DNA of 64,000 nt from Escherichia boydii (GCA_041890495.1 CP169086.1:4216001-4280000); one strand, 5' to 3'; shown: positions 24,627 to 39,425, counted from the first letter of the stretch. The notes: generated from the letters alone by a model not told the origin. Program-made: numbers and translations.

Positions 24627-26566
24627 ATGCGATTAACGACGAAGTTCTCAGCTTTTATCACCTTGCTGACGGGGCTTACCATTTTTGTCACGCTTATGGG
24701 CTGCTCCCTGAGCTTTTACACCGCCATTCAGGACAAGCTGGTTAACCGGGTACAGTCTGTTGCATCGGTGATTGATACGCGTCTGCTGACGACGCCGCTG
24801 CCGGTGCTCTCCCGTGAGCTCGATGAGTTGATGGTACCTGTTGATATTGTTCGGATCGACATTCAGCAGGGAAAGCACCGTGTTTTAAGCCACGAACGGC
24901 CGGGAAGTTATCTGCCCGCGGGGGTGGTGAGCCAGTATCGTGAAGTGACGGTGCATTCCCTGAAAAATCCGGGGATGACCATACACATGGTCTACCTCGA
25001 TCCGATGGCGAGTTATTTCCGTTCCATGATGACCACCGCGCCGCTCACGGGGGCGATTGGCTTTATCTTGTTATGCTCTTCCTGGCGGTACGCTGGTTAC
25101 AACGGCAACTTGCCGGGCAAGAATTGCTGGAAACCCGGGCTACTCGTATCTTAAACGGTGAGCGCTGGCTCTAATGTGTTGGGAACCATCTATGAATGGC
25201 CGCCAGAACCAGCAGTGCGCTGGATACGCTGCTTCGTGAAATTCAGAACGCACGCGAACAACACAGCCGTCTTGATACGCTGATCCGCTCTTATGCCGCC
25301 CAGGACGTGAAACCGGCCTCAATAACCGACTCTTTTTCGATAATCAGTTAGCAACGTTACTGGAAGATCAGGAAGAAAGTAGGTACCCACGGGATCGTGA
25401 TGATGATTCGTCTGCCGGATTTCAATATGTTGAGCGATACCTGGGGGCACAGCCAGGTTGAAGAACAGTTCTTCACTCTGACGAATCTGCTGTCGACATT
25501 TATGATGCGCTACCCTGGCGCACTGCTGGCGCGTTACCACCGCAGTGATTTTGCTGCGCTGTTACCGCACCGGACGTTAAAAGAGGCAGAGAGCATCGCC
25601 GGTCAGTTAATCAAAGCCGTTGATACCTTGCCGAACAATAAAATGCTCGATCGCGACGATATGATCCACATTGGTATCTGCGCCTGGCGTAGTGGGTCAG
25701 GATACCGAGCAGGTAATGGAACATGCAGAGTCTGCCACGCGTAATGCGGGATTGCAGGGCGGCAATAGCTGGGCTATTTACGATGACTCGTTGCCTGAAA
25801 AAGGACGCGGTAATGTTCGCTGGCGTACGCTTATCGAGCAAATGCTCAGTCGCGGCGGCCCGCGCCTTTATCAAAAACCGGCGGTTACTCGCGAAGGTCA
25901 GGTTCATCATCGCGAACTCATGTGCCGCATCTTCGATGGTAATGAAGAGGTTAGCTCGGCGGAGTATATGCCGATGGTCTTGCAGTTTGGCTTATCGGAA
26001 GAGTATGACCGTCTGCAAATCAGCCGTCTTATTCCACTATTGCGTTACTGGCCAGAGGAAAATCTGGCGATTCAGGTTACCGTTGAGTCGCTGATTCGCC
26101 CGCGTTTTCAGCGTTGGCTGCGCGATACGTTAATGCAATGTGAAAAATCACAACGAAAACGCATAATTATTGAACTTGCAGAGGCCGATGTAGGTCAACA
26201 TATCAGTCGTTTACAACCTGTTATTCGTTTAGTGAATGCTTTAGGGGTACGGGTAGCCGTCAACCAGGCTGGTTTGACGCTGGTAAGTACCAGTTGGATC
26301 AAAGAACTTAATGTTGAGTTACTCAAGCTCCATCCGGGGCTGGTCAGAACATTGAGAAGCGAACGGAGAACCAGCTGCTGGTTCAAAGCCTGGTGGAAGC
26401 CTGCTCCGGGACCAGCACCCAGGTTTACGCCACCGGCGTGCGTTCGCGAAGCGAGTGGCAGACCCTGATTCAGCGCGGTGTTACAGGCGGGCAAGGGGAT
26501 TTTTTCGCGTCCTCACAGCCACTTGATACTAACGTGAAAAAATATTCACAAAGATACTCGGTTTAA
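24627..26566 (+). pseudogene. csrD: csrD (CsrB/C RNA turnover regulator), multiply frameshifted
   Basis: CsrD is a membrane protein with degenerate GGDEF and EAL domains that delivers CsrB/CsrC RNAs to RNase E. The 5' 430 bases (two membrane helices and periplasmic part) are divergent from E. coli. From about 25040 the sequence matches K-12 CsrD as I remember it, except for seven single-base indels near 25068, 25164, 25205, 25313, 25376, 25690 and 26350. Most change the length of a short A, C or G run. Without them a full-length 646-residue frame to the stop at 26566 would be restored. Sequencing or assembly error is more likely than decay. Confidence 0.85.
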
Positions 26567-26871
26567 CCTGCCGTTTAATCCGTTTTCACGTAGAATAACG
26601 CGCGCTGCGTCTCATGGGAGTGTGCTTGTCTGCTCGCCAGATTGTTGCAGCACATATGCAGATGAATGACCTTACGCGGTTGCAAACAGGCGAGGAATGC
26701 TGCTGATGCATTAAGCCTTTCTGGACTCAGGCAGAGATTTTGTAACAAAGGAAACGAACTGCACTAATTTTCACCGTAGCAGATGATTTTTGCGCCTTGT
26801 CGCTGCTGCGTGTGGTTGGTAAAGTAAGCGGATTTTCTTTTCCGCCCCAGCTTTCAGGATTATCCCTTAGT
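26567..26871 (+). promoter_or_regulatory. csrD-mreB intergenic region with mre promoters
   Basis: These 305 bases have no credible gene. They precede mreB and should hold the promoters of the mreBCD cluster. A frame from 26797 is in phase with mreB, but the known MreB start is at 26872. Confidence 0.6.
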
Positions 26872-27915
26872 ATGTTGAAAAAATTTCGTGGCATGTTTTC
26901 CAATGACTTGTCCATTGACCTGGGTACTGCGAATACCCTCATTTATGTAAAAGGACAAGGCATCGTATTGAATGAGCCTTCCGTGGTGGCCATTCGTCAG
27001 GATCGTGCCGGTTCACCGAAAAGCGTAGCTGCAGTAGGTCATGACGCGAAGCAGATGCTGGGCCGTACGCCGGGCAATATTGCTGCCATTCGCCCAATGA
27101 AAGACGGCGTTATCGCCGACTTCTTCGTGACTGAAAAAATGCTCCAGCACTTCATCAAACAAGTGCACAGCAACAGCTTTATGCGTCCAAGCCCGCGCGT
27201 TCTGGTTTGTGTGCCGGTTGGCGCGACCCAGGTTGAACGCCGCGCAATTCGTGAATCCGCGCAGGGCGCTGGTGCCCGTGAAGTCTTCCTGATTGAAGAA
27301 CCGATGGCTGCCGCAATTGGTGCTGGCCTGCCGGTTTCTGAAGCGACCGGTTCTATGGTGGTTGATATCGGTGGTGGTACCACTGAAGTTGCTGTTATCT
27401 CCTTGAACGGTGTGGTTTACTCCTCTTCTGTGCGCATTGGTGGTGACCGTTTCGACGAAGCTATCATCAACTATGTGCGTCGTAATTACGGTTCTCTGAT
27501 CGGTGAAGCCACCGCAGAACGTATCAAGCACGAAATCGGTTCGGCTTATCCGGGCGATGAAGTCCGTGAAATCGAAGTTCGTGGCCGTAACCTGGCAGAA
27601 GGTGTTCCACGCGGTTTTACCCTGAACTCCAATGAAATCCTCGAAGCACTGCAGGAACCGCTGACCGGTATTGTGAGCGCGGTAATGGTTGCACTGGAAC
27701 AGTGCCCGCCGGAACTGGCTTCCGACATCTCCGAGCGCGGCATGGTGCTCACCGGTGGTGGCGCACTGCTGCGTAACCTTGACCGTTTGTTAATGGAAGA
27801 AACCGGCATTCCAGTCGTTGTTGCTGAAGACCCGCTGACCTGTGTGGCGCGCGGTGGCGGCAAAGCGCTGGAAATGATCGACATGCACGGCGGCGACCTG
27901 TTCAGCGAAGAGTAA
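26872..27915 (+). CDS. mreB: Rod shape-determining actin homologue MreB
   Basis: This 347-residue bacterial actin forms membrane-bound filaments that guide the lateral-wall elongasome. Motifs are [25 protein letters not shown] (amphipathic tip and phosphate-1 loop), [27 protein letters not shown] (phosphate-2) and [13 protein letters not shown] (adenosine motif). Sequence and length match E. coli. It heads mreB-mreC-mreD; the ATG at 26872 gives the standard N-terminus although the frame is open 25 codons upstream. Confidence 0.98.
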
Positions 27916-27980
27916 TCGGATGCAGGCAGGGGAAGTGTCTGTTTACCCTGCCTGGTCTGATACGAGAATACGCATAACTT

Positions 27981-29572
<1,592 letters not shown>

Positions 29573-29580
29573 AGGTTTCT

Positions 29581-30174
29581 ATGACTTCTCTGTATTTAGC
29601 TTCCGGTTCTCCGCGTCGTCAGGAGTTACTTGCGCAACTTGGCGTGACCTTTGAACGTATTGTTACGGGCATTGAGGAGCAGCGTCAGCCGCAGGAGAGC
29701 GCGCAGCAGTATGTTGTGCGTCTGGCACGCGAGAAAGCACAAGCGGGTGTCGCGCAAACGGCGCAGGATCTCCCGGTGCTGGGTGCGGATACTATCGTTA
29801 TCCTGAACGGAGAAGTGCTGGAGAAACCGCGCGACGCAGAGCATGCGGCGCAGATGTTGCGCAAATTATCGGGTCAGACCCATCAGGTGATGACGGCAGT
29901 GGCGTTGGCTGACAGCCAGCACATTCTCGATTGCCTGGTGGTCACCGATGTGACTTTCAGAACGTTAACAGACGAAGACATCGCGGGCTATGTCGCCAGC
30001 GGTGAACCGTTAGATAAAGCAGGTGCATACGGTATTCAGGGGCTGGGTGGCTGTTTTGTCAGGAAGATAAATGGCAGCTATCACGCCGTAGTCGGCTTAC
30101 CGCTGGTTGAAACGTATGAATTATTAAGTAATTTTAACGCACTGCGTGAGAAAAGGGATAAACATGACGGCTGA
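29581..30174 (+). CDS. yhdE: Maf-type nucleoside triphosphate pyrophosphatase (YhdE)
   Basis: This 197-residue house-cleaning enzyme hydrolyses dTTP/UTP and modified analogues. The Maf signature is present: LASGSPRRQELLAQLG at the N-terminus, GADTIVILNGEVLEKPRD with the catalytic Asp, and DKAGAYGIQGLGGCFV. It overlaps rng by 11 bases. Confidence 0.95.
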   Translation: MTSLYLASGSPRRQELLAQLGVTFERIVTGIEEQRQPQESAQQYVVRLAREKAQAGVAQTAQDLPVLGADTIVILNGEVLEKPRDAEHAAQMLRKLSGQTHQVMTAVALADSQHILDCLVVTDVTFRTLTDEDIAGYVASGEPLDKAGAYGIQGLGGCFVRKINGSYHAVVGLPLVETYELLSNFNALREKRDKHDG

Positions 30175-31633
30175 ATTGTTAGTAAACGTAACGCCTTCGG
30201 AAACGCGAGTGGCGTATATTGATGGCGGTATTCTGCAGGAAATTCATATTGAACGTGAGGCGCGACGCGGAATAGTAGGCAATATCTACAAGGGTCGTGT
30301 AAGTCGTGTACTTCCGGGTATGCAGGCGGCTTTTGTAGATATTGGGCTGGATAAAGCCGCGTTTCTTCATGCATCTGACATCATGCCGCACACCGAATGT
30401 GTGGCGGGTGAAGAACAAAAGCAATTCACGGTGCGCGACATCTCGGAACTGGTTCGTCAGGGGCAAGATCTGATGGTGCAGGTGGTGAAAGATCCGCTTG
30501 GCACTAAAGGTGCGCGCCTGACCACCGATATCACGCTGCCTTCTCGCTATCTGGTGTTTATGCCAGGGGCTTCTCACGTTGGGGTTTCCCAACGTATTGA
30601 AAGCGAATCAGAACGTGAACGCCTGAAAAAAGTGGTCGCAGAGTATTGCGACGAGCAGGGCGGGTTTATCATCCGTACCGCAGCGGAAGGGGTTGGCGAG
30701 GCTGAACTGGCCTCCGATGCCGCTTATCTGAAACGCGTCTGGACCAAAGTTATGGAGCGTAAAAAACGCCCGCAGACCCGTTATCAGCTGTACGGCGAAC
30801 TGGCGCTGGCGCAGCGTGTTCTGCGTGATTTCGCCGACGCCGAACTGGACCGCATTCGCGTTGACTCACGCCTGACTTACGAAGCATTGCTGGAGTTTAC
30901 CTCGGAGTACATTCCCGAGATGACCAGCAAGCTGGAGCATTACACCGGACGCCAGCCGATTTTCGATCTCTTTGATGTCGAAAACGAAATCCAGCGAGCG
31001 CTGGAACGCAAAGTAGAACTGAAATCCGGTGGTTATCTGATTATCGACCAGACCGAAGCGATGACCACCGTGGACATCAATACCGGAGCGTTTGTCGGTC
31101 ATCGCAATCTGGACGACACCATTTTCAATACCAATATTGAAGCGACGCAGGCTATCGCTCGCCAGTTACGGTTGCGTAATCTGGGCGGGATTATCATTAT
31201 TGATTTCATCGATATGAATAATGAAGATCACCGCCGCCGCGTGCTGCACTCGCTGGAGCAGGCGTTGAGCAAAGACCGGGTGAAAACCAGCGTTAATGGT
31301 TTTTCGGCGCTGGGGCTGGTGGAGATGACGCGTAAACGCACCCGCGAAAGCATTGAGCACGTACTGTGTAACGAATGCCCAACCTGCCACGGTCGCGGAA
31401 CGGTGAAAACCGTGGAAACGGTATGCTATGAAATCATGCGCGAGATTGTTCGTGTCCACCATGCTTACGATTCCGACCGTTTCCTGGTCTATGCTTCTCC
31501 GGCAGTAGCCGAAGCCTTGAAAGGCGAAGAGTCACACTCGCTGGCGGAAGTGGAAATTTTCGTTGGCAAACAGGTTAAAGTACAAATTGAACCGCTCTAT
31601 AACCAGGAGCAGTTTGACGTCGTAATGATGTAA
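30164..31633 (+). CDS. rng: Ribonuclease G
   Basis: This 489-residue single-strand endoribonuclease is an RNase E paralogue that matures 16S rRNA 5' ends and degrades some mRNAs. Visible are the S1-like domain (GNIYKGRVSRVLPGMQAAFVDIG), the DNase-I-like catalytic part with VDINTGAFVG and IIIIDFIDM (metal Asp residues), and the zinc-link motif CNECPTCHGRG. Start at ATG 30164 inside maf gives the standard length; upstream in-frame GTG 30146 is rejected. Confidence 0.97.
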   Translation: MTAELLVNVTPSETRVAYIDGGILQEIHIEREARRGIVGNIYKGRVSRVLPGMQAAFVDIGLDKAAFLHASDIMPHTECVAGEEQKQFTVRDISELVRQGQDLMVQVVKDPLGTKGARLTTDITLPSRYLVFMPGASHVGVSQRIESESERERLKKVVAEYCDEQGGFIIRTAAEGVGEAELASDAAYLKRVWTKVMERKKRPQTRYQLYGELALAQRVLRDFADAELDRIRVDSRLTYEALLEFTSEYIPEMTSKLEHYTGRQPIFDLFDVENEIQRALERKVELKSGGYLIIDQTEAMTTVDINTGAFVGHRNLDDTIFNTNIEATQAIARQLRLRNLGGIIIIDFIDMNNEDHRRRVLHSLEQALSKDRVKTSVNGFSALGLVEMTRKRTRESIEHVLCNECPTCHGRGTVKTVETVCYEIMREIVRVHHAYDSDRFLVYASPAVAEALKGEESHSLAEVEIFVGKQVKVQIEPLYNQEQFDVVMM

Positions 31634-31700
31634 ACAGATGCTGGGCCGCCATCCGGCAAAGGGTTTTTGAGTCACATTTTTAGCAGACAAGGAGTGACGG

Positions 31701-34700
31701 GTGAGGCGATTGCCGGGGATTTTACTGCTTACTGGAGCCGCGCTCGTTGTGATCGCTGCCCTGCTGGTTAGCGGCCTGCGTATTGCTTTACCGCATCTTG
31801 ACGCCTGGCGTCCGGAAATCCTCAACAAAATAGAATCCGCGACTGGCATGCCGGTTGAAGCCAGTCAGCTCTCAGCCCAGCTGGCAGAATTTTGGCCCGA
31901 CGCTTGAAGCACACGACATCCGTGCAGAACTAAAAGATGGCGGCGAATTTTCGGTTAAACGCGTTACTCTGGCGCTGGATGTCTGGCAGAGCCTGTTACA
32001 TATGCGCTGGCAGTTTCGCGATCTCACTTTCTGGCAGCTGCGCTTTCGCACCAACACTCCTATCACCAGCGGTGGTAGCGATGACAGTCTGGAAGCCAGC
32101 CACATCAGCGATCTGTTTCTTCGTCAATTTGACCATTTCGATCTCCGCGACAGTGAAGTCAGTTTCCTGACGCCATCCGGTCAGCGCGCCGAGCTGGCGA
32201 TCCCACAACTCACCTGGCTGAACGATCCACGTCGACACCGTGCGGAAGGTCTGGTAAGCCTCTCCAGCCTTACCGGACAGCACGGCGTAATGCAGGTGCG
32301 CATGGATTTGCGCGATGATGAGGGCTTGTTAAGCAATGGTCGCGTCTGGCTCCAGGCGGATGACATCGACCTGAAGCCGTGGCTCGGTAAATGGATGCAG
32401 GACAATATTGCGCTGGAAACGGCGCAGTTCTCCCTTGAAGGCTGGATGACGATCGATAAAGGCGATGTAACCGGTGGCGACGTCTGGCTGAAACAGGGCG
32501 GTGCCAGCTGGTTGGGCGAGAAGCAAACGCATACGCTGTCGGTGAATAATCTGACCGCGCATATTACGCGTGAAAATCCGGGCTGGCAGTTCTCTATTCC
32601 CGATACACGGATCACGATGGACGGCAAACCCTGGCCGAGCGGAGCATTGACGCTAGCCTGGATACCGGAACAGGACGTTGGCGGCAAAGACAATAAACGC
32701 AGTGACGAACTCCGGATTCGCGCCAGTAATCTGGAGCTGGCAGGCCTGGAGGGCATACGCCCGCTGGCCGCGAAACTTTCACCTGCACTGGGTGATGTTT
32801 GGCGCTCCACACAACCGAGCGGCAAGATTAACACTCTGGCGCTGGATATCCCGCTTCAGGCGGCAGACAAGACCCGTTTTCAGGCATCGTGGAGCGATCT
32901 GGCCTGGAAGCAATGGAAATTATTACCGGGTGCGGAACACTTCTCCGGGACGCTTTCCGGCAGCGTTGAAAATGGTTTGCTTACCGCGTCGATGAAGCAG
33001 GCAAAGATGCCTTACGAAACGGTATTCCGTGCGCCACTGGAAATCGCCGACGGCCAGGCAACTATAAGCTGGCTGAACAATGACAAAGGTTTCCAGCTGG
33101 ATGGGAGTGATATTGACGTTAAAGCCAAAGCCGTCCATGCGCGCGGCGGTTTTCGTTACCTGCAACCTGCTAACGATGAACCCTGGCTGGGTATTCTGGC
33201 TGGCATCAGTACCGATGATGGTTCACAAGCCTGGCGCTATTTCCCGGAAAACTTGATGGGTAAAGACCTGGTTGATTACTTAAGTGGCGCGATTCAGGGC
33301 GGTGAAGCGGATAACGCGACGCTGGTTTATGGTGGCAATCCGCAACTCTTCCCCTATAAACACAACGAAGGTCAGTTTGAAGTGCTGGTGCCGCTGCGCA
33401 ACGCGAAGTTTGCCTTCCAGCCGGACTGGCCTGCATTAACTAACCTTGATATTGAACTGGACTTTATTAACGACGGTTTATGGATGAAAACCGATGGCGT
33501 TAATCTGGGCGGCGTGCGCGCGAGTAATCTCACCGCAGTGATCCCTGACTACTCGAAAGAAAAACTGCTGATTGACGCTGACATTAAAGGTCCGGGTAAA
33601 GCCGTTGGCCCTTACTTTGATGAGACACCGCTGAAAGATTCTCTGGGGGCGACCCTGCAAGAACTCCAGCTCGACGGCGATGTGAATGCTCGCTTACATC
33701 TTGATATCCCGCTGAACGGCGAACTGGTAACCGCGAAAGGTGAAGTGACGCTGCGTAAATAACAGTCTGTTATCAAACCACTCGACAGCACCCTGAAAAA
33801 CCTCAGCGGGCAGTTCAGCTTTGACAACGGTAACCTGAAGAGCGAGCCACTTACGGCCAGCTGGTTTAATCAGCCTGTTAATATTGACTTCACGACCACC
33901 GAAGGTGAAAAGGCTTATCAGGTGGCCGTCAATCTGGACGGTAACTGGCAGCCAGCGCGCATGGACGTCCTGCCGAAGCCTATTGAGGCGTCAGTGCAGG
34001 GCGCAGTCGCCTGGCAGGGTAAAGTGGCAATCGACCTGCCTTATCACGCGGGGGCGCAGTATAAGGTCGACATCACGGGCGATCTGAAAAATCTTCACAG
34101 CCAGCTGCCTGCGCCGCTGGATAAAGAGGCCGGACAGCCGCTGCCGGTAAAGCTGAACGTCGATGGCAACCTGAACAGCTTCGCGCTGACCGGCAGCGCG
34201 GGCGGGACAAACCACTTCAACAGCCGCTGGCTGCTTAACCGCAAGCTCACCCTCGACAAAGCCATCTGGACGACGGATAGCCGCTCCACGCCGCCGCTGC
34301 CGGAGCAGACGGGCATTGAGTTGAATCTCCCGCCGATGGACGGTGCTGAGTGGCTGGCGCTGTTCCAGAAAGGCGTCGGGCAAAACGTTGATGAAACCGC
34401 CCAGTTCCCACAAACCATTACCGTACGCACGCCGTCGCTGATGCTGGGCGGGCAGCAGTGGAACAACCTGAGTATTGTCTCGCAGCCTGGCGCTAACGGC
34501 ACGAAGGTGGAGGCCCAGGGCAGGGAGATCAACGGTACGCTGACCATGCGCAATCACGCGCCGTGGCAGGCGGCGATCCGCTACCTCTACTACAACCCGG
34601 CAAGCGCCGCGAGCGGAAAAGATAAACCGACTGAGACGTCGCCGTTGAGTAATGTCTCCCGCGTCGATTTTAGCGGCTGGCCCGATCTCCAGCTGCGCTG

Positions 34701-35505
34701 TGCGGAGTGCTGGCTGTGGGGGCAGAAATATGGCCGTATCGACGGTGATTTCACTATTCAGGCCAACACGCTTAAGCTCTCCGGCGGCCTGGTTGATACC
34801 GGTTTTGGCCGCATGACGGCCGCAGGGGAATGGGTAAATAACCCTGGCGAGCAGCGAACATCCCTGAAGGGCGACATTAAAGGCAACAAGCTGGACGCGG
34901 CAGCCAATTTCTTTGGTATCAGCACGCCGCTGCGCGGCTCGTCATTTGACGTCGATTACGATCTTCACTGGCGCGACGCCCCGTGGAAGCCGGATGAGGC
35001 CTCGCTGAACGGTATTTTGAAAACCCGCCTCGGCAAAGGTGAAATTGCCGACGTGAGCACGGGACGCGCCGGGCAGATCCTACGCCTGCTGAGTTTTGAT
35101 GCGCTGCTGCGCAAGCTGCGCTTCGATTTCAGCGATACGTTCAGCGAAGGTTTCTACTACGATTCCATCCGCAGTACGGCGTGGATCAAGGACGGCGTTC
35201 TGCATACGGACGACACGCTGGTGGATGGCCTGGAAGCTGATATCGCCATGAAAGGCTCCGTTAACCTCGTGCGTCGCGAACTGGATATGGAAGCCGTCGT
35301 GGCACCGGAAATTTCCGCGAGCGTGGGCGTGGCGGCTGCCTTTGTGGTCAACCCGATTGTCGGAGCGGCGGTGTTTGCCGCCAGCAAAGTGCTGGGTCCA
35401 CTCTGGAGCAAGGTCTCCATTCTGCGCTACCGCATTACCGGTCCGGTAGACAAACCGCAGATTAACGAGGTGCTGCGCCAGCCGCGCAAAGAAGCACAGC
35501 AATGA
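31701..35505 (+). pseudogene. yhdP: yhdP (AsmA-like phospholipid transporter), frameshifted and mosaic
   Basis: YhdP is a very large AsmA-family bridge protein (about 1266 residues) that moves phospholipids to the outer membrane. The N-terminal helix and long beta-groove repeats are recognisable. The reading frame breaks near 31880 (one extra C in GCCCAGC) and near 33760-33771 (one extra A giving a TAA stop, then one lost T). Up to about 33755 the protein equals E. coli YhdP; after it, the sequence is clearly from a more distant relative and GC-richer. Total length fits a full gene if the three indels are reversed. It may be intact in the real organism. Confidence 0.85.
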
Positions 35506-35575
35506 TTTGACGTGGGCAGGTAATTGCCTCACTCTCAATAAATACGATCTTTATACCGCCACGGGCGGCAACTAA

Positions 35576-37036
<1,461 letters not shown>

Positions 37037-37086
37037 TAATTTCACTATTTTCAGAAGGATAATTAATCTTTCTACGTGCACGAACG

Positions 37087-37128
37087 GTCCCCTCGCCCCT
37101 TTGGGGAGAGGGTTAGGGTGAGGGGAAC
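37087..37128. repeat. boxC-type intergenic palindromic repeat
   Basis: The tldD-aaeR gap contains a GC-rich imperfect palindrome, CCCCTCGCCCCTTTGGGGAG followed by AGGGTTAGGGTGAGGGGA, typical of the boxC repeats scattered between enterobacterial genes. It can fold and could serve as terminator between the convergent genes. Confidence 0.65.
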
Positions 37129-37169
37129 CCGTTGGCACAGGTTTGAACAACGTAACAGTACAATATGAA

Positions 37170-38099
37170 TTACTTCTCTTTCCCGCGCCCATGCATCTCC
37201 TGAAACAATTTACCGACCTCAACAAAATAATCCGTCAGCGAGTTGATCACGACCTGTACCTTCAGCGGCAGTTTATCTTTTTCGGTATACAACGCATAAA
37301 CCGGGCGTGGATCTGACTGGTAACGCGGCAGCAGGATCTCCAGCTCCCCACGATTGATCTCGTTGATCACCCACATCAGCGGCACGTAGGCGATCCCGGC
37401 ACCCGCCGTCAGCCAGCGCACCAGCGTCATCGGATCATTAGTCACAAATCTTCCTTGTGGGATCAGGCGAGTCGAGATCCCTTCCGGTGCGATCAGTTCA
37501 AATTCATTGTCGGGCCGCACGCTGTATTCAAGCCATGAATGACTACTCAAATCGGCGGGTTTTTCCGGTATGCCGTATTGTGTGAGATAGCTTTTCGCGG
37601 CGCACACCACCATCGGCATCGCGCCCAGACGGCGGGAAAACAGGCTGGAATCCTGCAACGCGCCGACGCGGATTACCACATCCAGACCATCGGCAATCAG
37701 GTCGGGGGCAGGAATTCCGGTAACCAGATTGACGCTCAAACCTGGGTATTCTTTCAGCATTTTTGCTGTCAGCCCGGCGAGAACATTTTGTGCCATAGTT
37801 GAAGAACAGCCAATGCGCAGCGTCCCGATGGGGGTGTTATTGAAGGCATACAGTTGCTCATGAACATCCTGCACTTCATGGAGCATCCGACGGCAGCCCT
37901 GGTAGTAAATTCTGCCGGCTTCAGTCAGACCAATGCTGCGTGTACTACGGTTTAACAGCTTTACCTGCAACTCATCTTCCAGTTTTGACACCGTCTGACT
38001 GATGGACGAAACGCTCATCTGTAGCTGTCTGGCGGCGGCGGTAAAAGAGCCAAATTCAACTACTTTGGCAAACACCGACATGCGTTTTAGTCGTTCCAT
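37170..38099 (-). CDS. aaeR: LysR-type activator of aaeXAB
   Basis: This 309-residue LysR-family regulator has the N-terminal winged helix-turn-helix (FAKVVEFGSFTAAARQLQMSVSSISQTVSKLEDEL) and a ligand-binding domain from about residue 90. In E. coli AaeR activates the divergent aaeXAB operon in response to aromatic carboxylic acids such as p-hydroxybenzoate. The 182-base divergent gap to aaeX should carry its binding site. Confidence 0.95.
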   Translation of the reverse strand: MERLKRMSVFAKVVEFGSFTAAARQLQMSVSSISQTVSKLEDELQVKLLNRSTRSIGLTEAGRIYYQGCRRMLHEVQDVHEQLYAFNNTPIGTLRIGCSSTMAQNVLAGLTAKMLKEYPGLSVNLVTGIPAPDLIADGLDVVIRVGALQDSSLFSRRLGAMPMVVCAAKSYLTQYGIPEKPADLSSHSWLEYSVRPDNEFELIAPEGISTRLIPQGRFVTNDPMTLVRWLTAGAGIAYVPLMWVINEINRGELEILLPRYQSDPRPVYALYTEKDKLPLKVQVVINSLTDYFVEVGKLFQEMHGRGKEK

Positions 38100-38281
38100 T
38101 ATTCACTCTGACTTAAAAGTGATTTAGATCACATAATATAGATAACAGCATAACAGTTACGCTAATATATTAAATATCAATCTACAGCAATGTTGCTCTC
38201 GCCCGGCTTTCCATGCCCTTCTCTGCGGCGACAGATGCTGAAAATAATAACGCCTGCTCTCTCTATACAACCAAGGTCGAC

Positions 38282-38485
38282 ATGAGTCTGTTTCCCGTTA
38301 TCGTGGTGTTTGGGCTGTCCTTCCCACCGATATTTTTTGAATTGCTTTTATCACTGGCGATTTTCTGGCTGGTGCGCCGGGTACTTGTGCCAACAGGTAT
38401 CTACGACTTTGTCTGGCATCCGGCGTTGTTCAACACCGCGCTCTATTGCTGCTTGTTTTATTTGATATCGCGACTGTTCGTTTGA
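38282..38485 (+). CDS. aaeX: Small membrane protein AaeX
   Basis: This 67-residue DUF1656 protein has two transmembrane helices ([20 protein letters not shown] and [15 protein letters not shown]). It is always encoded ahead of AaeA and AaeB; its exact role is unknown. I start at ATG 38282; the upstream in-frame extension lacks conservation as I recall. Confidence 0.93.
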
Positions 38486-38492
38486 GGTTGAA

Positions 38493-39425
38493 GTGAAAAC
38501 ACTAATAAGAAAATTCTCCCGTACGGCCATCACGGTCGTATTAGTCATTCTGGCCTTCATCGCAATTTTTAATGCCTGGGTCTATTACACCGAATCCCCG
38601 TGGACGCGTGACGCGCGCTTTAGCGCTGATGTCGTTGCGATCGCGCCGGACGTTTCTGGACTCATTACCCAGGTGAATGTTCATGATAACCAGCTGGTGA
38701 AAAAAGGACAGGTACTGTTCACCATCGACCAGCCGCGCTATCAAAAGGCGCTTGAGGAAGCGCAAGCCGATGTTGCTTATTATCAGGTACTGGCACAGGA
38801 GAAACGCCAGGAGGCCGGACGTCGTAATCGTCTCGGTGTGCAGGCGATGTCTCGCGAAGAGATCGACCAGGCCAACAACGTACTACAAACGGTTCTGCAT
38901 CAGTTAGCGAAAGCGCAGGCGACCCGCGATCTGGCAAAACTGGATCTTGAACGCACGGTGATCCGCGCGCCAGCGGATGGCTGGGTGACCAACCTCAACG
39001 TCTATACCGGTGAGTTTATTACTCGTGGATCAACGGCGGTTGCGCTGGTGAAACAGAACTCTTTCTATGTACTGGCCTATATGGAAGAAACTAAGCTGGA
39101 AGGGGTGCGCCCTGGGTATCGTGCAGAGATCACGCCGCTTGGCAGTAACAAAGTGCTGAAAGGGACTGTTGATAGTGTTGCCGCTGGGGTCACCAACGCC
39201 AGCAGCACGCGTGACGACAAAGGGATGGCGACCATCGACTCTAACCTTGAATGGGTGCGTTTGGCGCAACGTGTTCCGGTTCGTATTCGTCTCGACAACC
39301 AGCAAGAGAACATCTGGCCTGCGGGCACCACTGCTACAGTGGTGGTCACTGGCAAACAAGATCGCGACGAAAGCCAGGATTCGTTCTTCCGTAAAATGGC
39401 CCATCGCCTGCGTGAGTTTGGTTAA
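38493..39425 (+). CDS. aaeA: Aromatic acid efflux pump, membrane fusion protein AaeA
   Basis: This 310-residue HlyD-family adaptor has one N-terminal transmembrane helix ([19 protein letters not shown]), a lipoyl/barrel-sandwich half ([26 protein letters not shown]), a helical hairpin and the second half [18 protein letters not shown]. It couples AaeB to an outer-membrane channel. GTG start seven bases after aaeX. Confidence 0.96.

Noticed and set aside
24627..26566. Biological loss of csrD in this lineage
   Set aside because: Seven homopolymer-type indels with no obvious missense decay fit sequence error better.
26797..26871. N-terminal extension of MreB
   Set aside because: The MreB N-terminus (MLKKFRGMF amphipathic helix) is fixed by the family; the extension is in the promoter-leader region.
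37087..37128. Novel hairpin element after tldD
   Set aside because: It is a common enterobacterial boxC-type intergenic repeat, so not novel.
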